This document shows, piece by piece, positions 61,815-64,000 of a stretch of DNA of 64,000 bases. The position numbers were made by a program, and so were the translations under genes. The notes below the pieces were generated by a model. That model was not told the origin of the DNA. It worked only from the letters and a program-made list of their open reading frames with translations, and ran no database searches. Source of the DNA: Vishniacozyma victoriae (lineage: Eukaryota > Basidiomycota > Tremellomycetes > Tremellales > Bulleribasidiaceae); contig JADPYG010000003.1 in NCBI GenBank assembly GCA_017654735.1, positions 62,001 through 126,000 of the forward strand. The letters run 5' to 3'. Position 1 is the stretch's first letter, and each line of letters opens with the position of its first letter.

Positions 61815-62216
61815 ATGTTACACTCCGGCCAATCCGCCCAAGATTCTAACAACGACAACCCTCCCCAGACTCCAGGCGGCACAGGTTGCAACACAAGCGT
61901 TGCTAACACCAACAAAGGACCGAGCGCGCTAGAGCTCCAGGGCTTGTTGTCCGAGATCGAAGGTCGTCAGGTCGCCGTCGGCATTTTTCACAACAAGACT
62001 TGCTGGACGAAAGATGGCTTGAATGCCGATTGTGCGCACGCTGGCAAGAGAATGAAGAAGTTTGAGGTCGCAGACTCGCTTTGTTTCTTCGACAAAGAGG
62101 GGGAGTCGGTGATTGTCGCTCCCATCAACAGATGGAAAGGCACCGGTAGATCTGAAGCTTTGGAAATGAAAGACTTGAGACCCGAGCGAAGAGAACGTTC
62201 GAGATATCATGGCTGA
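61815..62216 (+). CDS. Unrecognised protein B, possibly two exons
   Basis: A frame of 133 residues from MLHSGQSAQDSNND, low complexity in the first 35 residues. Next come GPSALELQGLLSEIEGRQVA, VGIFHNKTCWTKDGLNADCA, GKRMKKFEVADSLCFFDKEG and APINRWKGTGRSE, with three cysteines (CW, DC and LC). It ends RSRYHG. If a 46-nt segment starting GTAGAT after KGTG (about 62142) is removed, the frame continues into the overlapping frame 62209-62430 (ADLSVMGQEMTLDEDDGKS, ending SSIQFADI), giving a protein of about 190 residues. The donor and branch strings are weak, so this join is tentative. There is a faint resemblance to protein A in the S-x-x-x-LQ-x-LL helix only. Confidence 0.45.
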   Translation: MLHSGQSAQDSNNDNPPQTPGGTGCNTSVANTNKGPSALELQGLLSEIEGRQVAVGIFHNKTCWTKDGLNADCAHAGKRMKKFEVADSLCFFDKEGESVIVAPINRWKGTGRSEALEMKDLRPERRERSRYHG

Positions 62217-62430
62217 TCTTTCTGTAATGGGGCAGGAGATGACTCTTGATGAAGATGATGGGAAAAGCTCTTGGCATGAGCCGCAGAGGAAATATGGCGA
62301 CCAGGAGTCTCAAGGGTCCCATGGGCCTCAGGAGTCTCGGGAAGTGAATTTCAGGCCTGCGAAGATCGGGGTACCCGGATTGAAGAACAATAATCCCGTA
62401 CGCTCATCTATCCAGTTCGCAGATATCTAG

Positions 62431-62876
62431 TCCATATGTACCTGTCTATAACCACACCGATATCATGCGACCCAAATTGTTGATAACCTCTTCATTCATT
62501 ACTATTACACGACACAGCATCGATGTATGATCTTGCTGTGTGTCTTAGCTTCATAGCAATTTATGAGAAACCTGTCTGACATTGATTTCGGACATCTCAC
62601 ATCACTCCCGTGCCCCGACGTTGTTGCCGGACTTTAGCTTCGGAGACCGGACTGGAGACTCATGAACTTCTTCGTGACATGCGGGATGAGCACAGAGTAA
62701 GCGAAGCAATCGTAAAGTATAGCATAGCATCGTGATATAACGTATAAAGTGAGGGTAGGGGGGGTGATAAATCGAATAAAGTCCATGCACCAACTACATC
62801 CTCGTCCAGCTCCATCTCGGGGTATCGTCCAGTCGACGGCCACAGCCCAGTCGCCGGCGGTAGTCATGTCAGCGGC
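62431..62876. other. Intergenic region
   Basis: About 445 bp between the orphan gene region and the right-edge gene. No coding sequence recognised; contains convergent 3' ends if both gene calls are right. Confidence 0.4.
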
Positions 62877-63680
62877 CTAAAGGCCTTCTCGTTCAGACCC
62901 ACCCAATACACCCCACAAATGCCAACCCCCTAATCCAACCACACAAACAATAAGTGCAGCACGACAGACAAGAGCCCATCCGTGTTTTGGAGCAACTTGC
63001 GATGAGGCCGAGTGGAGTGGGAGTGGGAGAGAGGTGGGTGGGAGGAGAAGGATTTGTTTTGGTCGAAGAGGGGTCGGAGCTCTGTGATAGTGGTCTGGTT
63101 CGGCTTTTTGTTAGTTATGTTCTCTGTGTATATGAGGCGGGAGGAGAGGGTGAGGGAGTGGGGGAAGTGACGGAGCAGTAGGTGAGGGGGTAAAGGGAAA
63201 GGACCGGTGGTTCGGGCGGTCCGAGCATCGTTTCCATCGCGTCGTGTGTGTGTGTGAGATAGAGAGAGAGAGAGGAAGAGAGAGAGGAAGAGAGAGATAG
63301 AAAGTAGACGTACTAAGGATAATACAAGGCACCTCAATACTCTTCTCCCAATCCCCACTTCCAGGACTAACAAGTGCACCCATATATATCTCCTGGTCCT
63401 TCTCATTATAGTCGCTCATCTTTTCACAATCCCAACTCCCCCTTCTACTAGTAGTAGGACTAGACCTTGAACTCCCAGGTGAGGAAGTGTTGGTATTAAT
63501 TGGCATAGAGAATGATCGGACTGGGGAATTGTATGGTGGTGCGCTGACTTGTGAGGAACTATGTCGGAGGGGGGGACGACGGTTTGGAGGGGGAGTCGAG
63601 TCTTTTTATCAGTGTCACTCTTTATGTAATTCATTCGGTTGTGAAATGGAAGAGAGGGGCTTACATGCTGATGAAGACAT
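62877..63680 (-). CDS. Probable small single-pass membrane protein
   Basis: Read on the minus strand: a short first exon MSSSA at 63680, an intron from GTAAGCCC, then FSAPPYNSPVRSFSMPINTN, RRGSWDCEKMSDYNEKDQ and EIYMGALVSPGSGDWEKSIE. A long intron of about 330 nt (GTACGT donor near 63315, CAAG before TTGCTCC near 63000) contains GT/GA microsatellites. The last exon gives APKHGWALVCRAALIVCVVG followed by LGGWHLWGVLGGSEREGL. That is a single TM helix of about 20 residues near the C-terminus, with a polar Ser/Pro-rich N-terminus. No family recognised. The frame is continuous through the proposed joins, but both the first exon and the long intron are tentative. Confidence 0.4.
63245..63302 (+). 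repeat. GT and GA microsatellites
   Basis: A GT run (GTGTGTGTGTGTG) is followed by GAGATAGAGAGAGAGAGAGGAAGAGAGAG-like repeats, inside the proposed long intron of the right-edge gene. Confidence 0.85.
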
Positions 63681-64000
63681 CTTGGAATGGATGGATGAGA
63701 GGGGATAAAGGAGTCGGATTGATTAGATTATATATATACTTCTCCGCCAAAGGATGGTGGGAACTCAAAAGGAATGTAATTCGCTAGGTCCAGGCTGAAG
63801 CTGAGCGAATATGAAGGTTGTACGAGGTAACGAAGGTGCAAGGGAGACTATCGGATGCTCGTTTTTTCTTAATTACACCGAGTGTCCAAGCGTGAGAATG
63901 AATATCGATTTGACAAATGTAAGGTCGGGACTGAGCTTATCGTCTGGGAACCGAATTGTAATTGAAGGGGTGGAAGGGGTAAATCAAGGGTGGTGTGTCG
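63681..64000. other. Right-edge region
   Basis: About 320 bp upstream of the proposed right-edge minus-strand gene; presumably its promoter. No conserved coding sequence seen before the window ends. Confidence 0.35.

Overview
This is a 64 kb stretch of a basidiomycete nuclear genome, most likely a tremellomycete yeast of the Cryptococcus/Kwoniella/Tremella group. The placement rests on several things: very dense short introns ending in GCTGAYNATAG-like strings, single-chain ATP-citrate lyase (two subunits in ascomycetes), FUSC/DUF2421-type and DUF7702-like fungal membrane proteins, an RNAi Argonaute, and densely packed genes on both strands. No rRNA, tRNA, transposon or CRISPR array was recognised. 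The species cannot be fixed from sequence alone.

Layout, left to right. 0-4.5 kb: a multi-pass membrane protein, a divergent pair of small Myb/SANT proteins and a tetraspanin with the CCG hallmark. 4.6-13.2 kb: TFIIIC TPR subunit (Tfc4/Sfc4), the FG nucleoporin Nup54/Nup57, a probable mitochondrial protein of unknown function and a Ser/Thr-rich single-pass wall-sensor-like protein. 13.9-19 kb: a DUF2421/FUSC transporter and a seven-TM DUF7702-like protein. 19.4-26.7 kb: a TPR protein, a Sec2-type Rab exchange factor and, facing it, a very long Rab-like GTPase with a degenerate base-recognition motif. 28.1-35.8 kb: pyruvate decarboxylase, a tiny disordered protein and ATP-citrate lyase, two enzymes that can feed cytosolic acetyl-CoA. 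36.3-41 kb: Arp6, the ER cargo receptor Erv29/SURF4 and a disordered nuclear-looking protein whose 3' end is tandemly duplicated. 41.1-47.6 kb: cohesin factor Pds5 and a TLC-domain protein. 48.1-53.7 kb: an orphan Argonaute C-terminal fragment followed by a complete Argonaute. 54.2-59.8 kb: an MFS drug/polyamine-type transporter, MOB4/phocein with a long tail, and TFIIA gamma. 59.8-64 kb: two unrecognised genes with little or no splicing and a probable small single-TM protein.

Gene structure is the most consistent signal. Most genes are interrupted by introns of about 32-60 nt whose presumed branch adenine lies only about 6-8 nt from the 3' end. Two introns use GC donors. Intergenic spaces are usually 200-600 bp; several are bidirectional promoters, and some carry CACGTG or MluI-box-like palindromes.

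The best candidates for something undescribed are the Argonaute fragment that keeps an open frame beside the full gene, the RGG-rich insertion in that Argonaute, the giant Rab-like GTPase beside a Sec2 exchange factor, and the small repeated disordered protein between PDC and ACL. Coordinates of multi-exon genes are whole coding spans, introns included; exon joins were read by eye.
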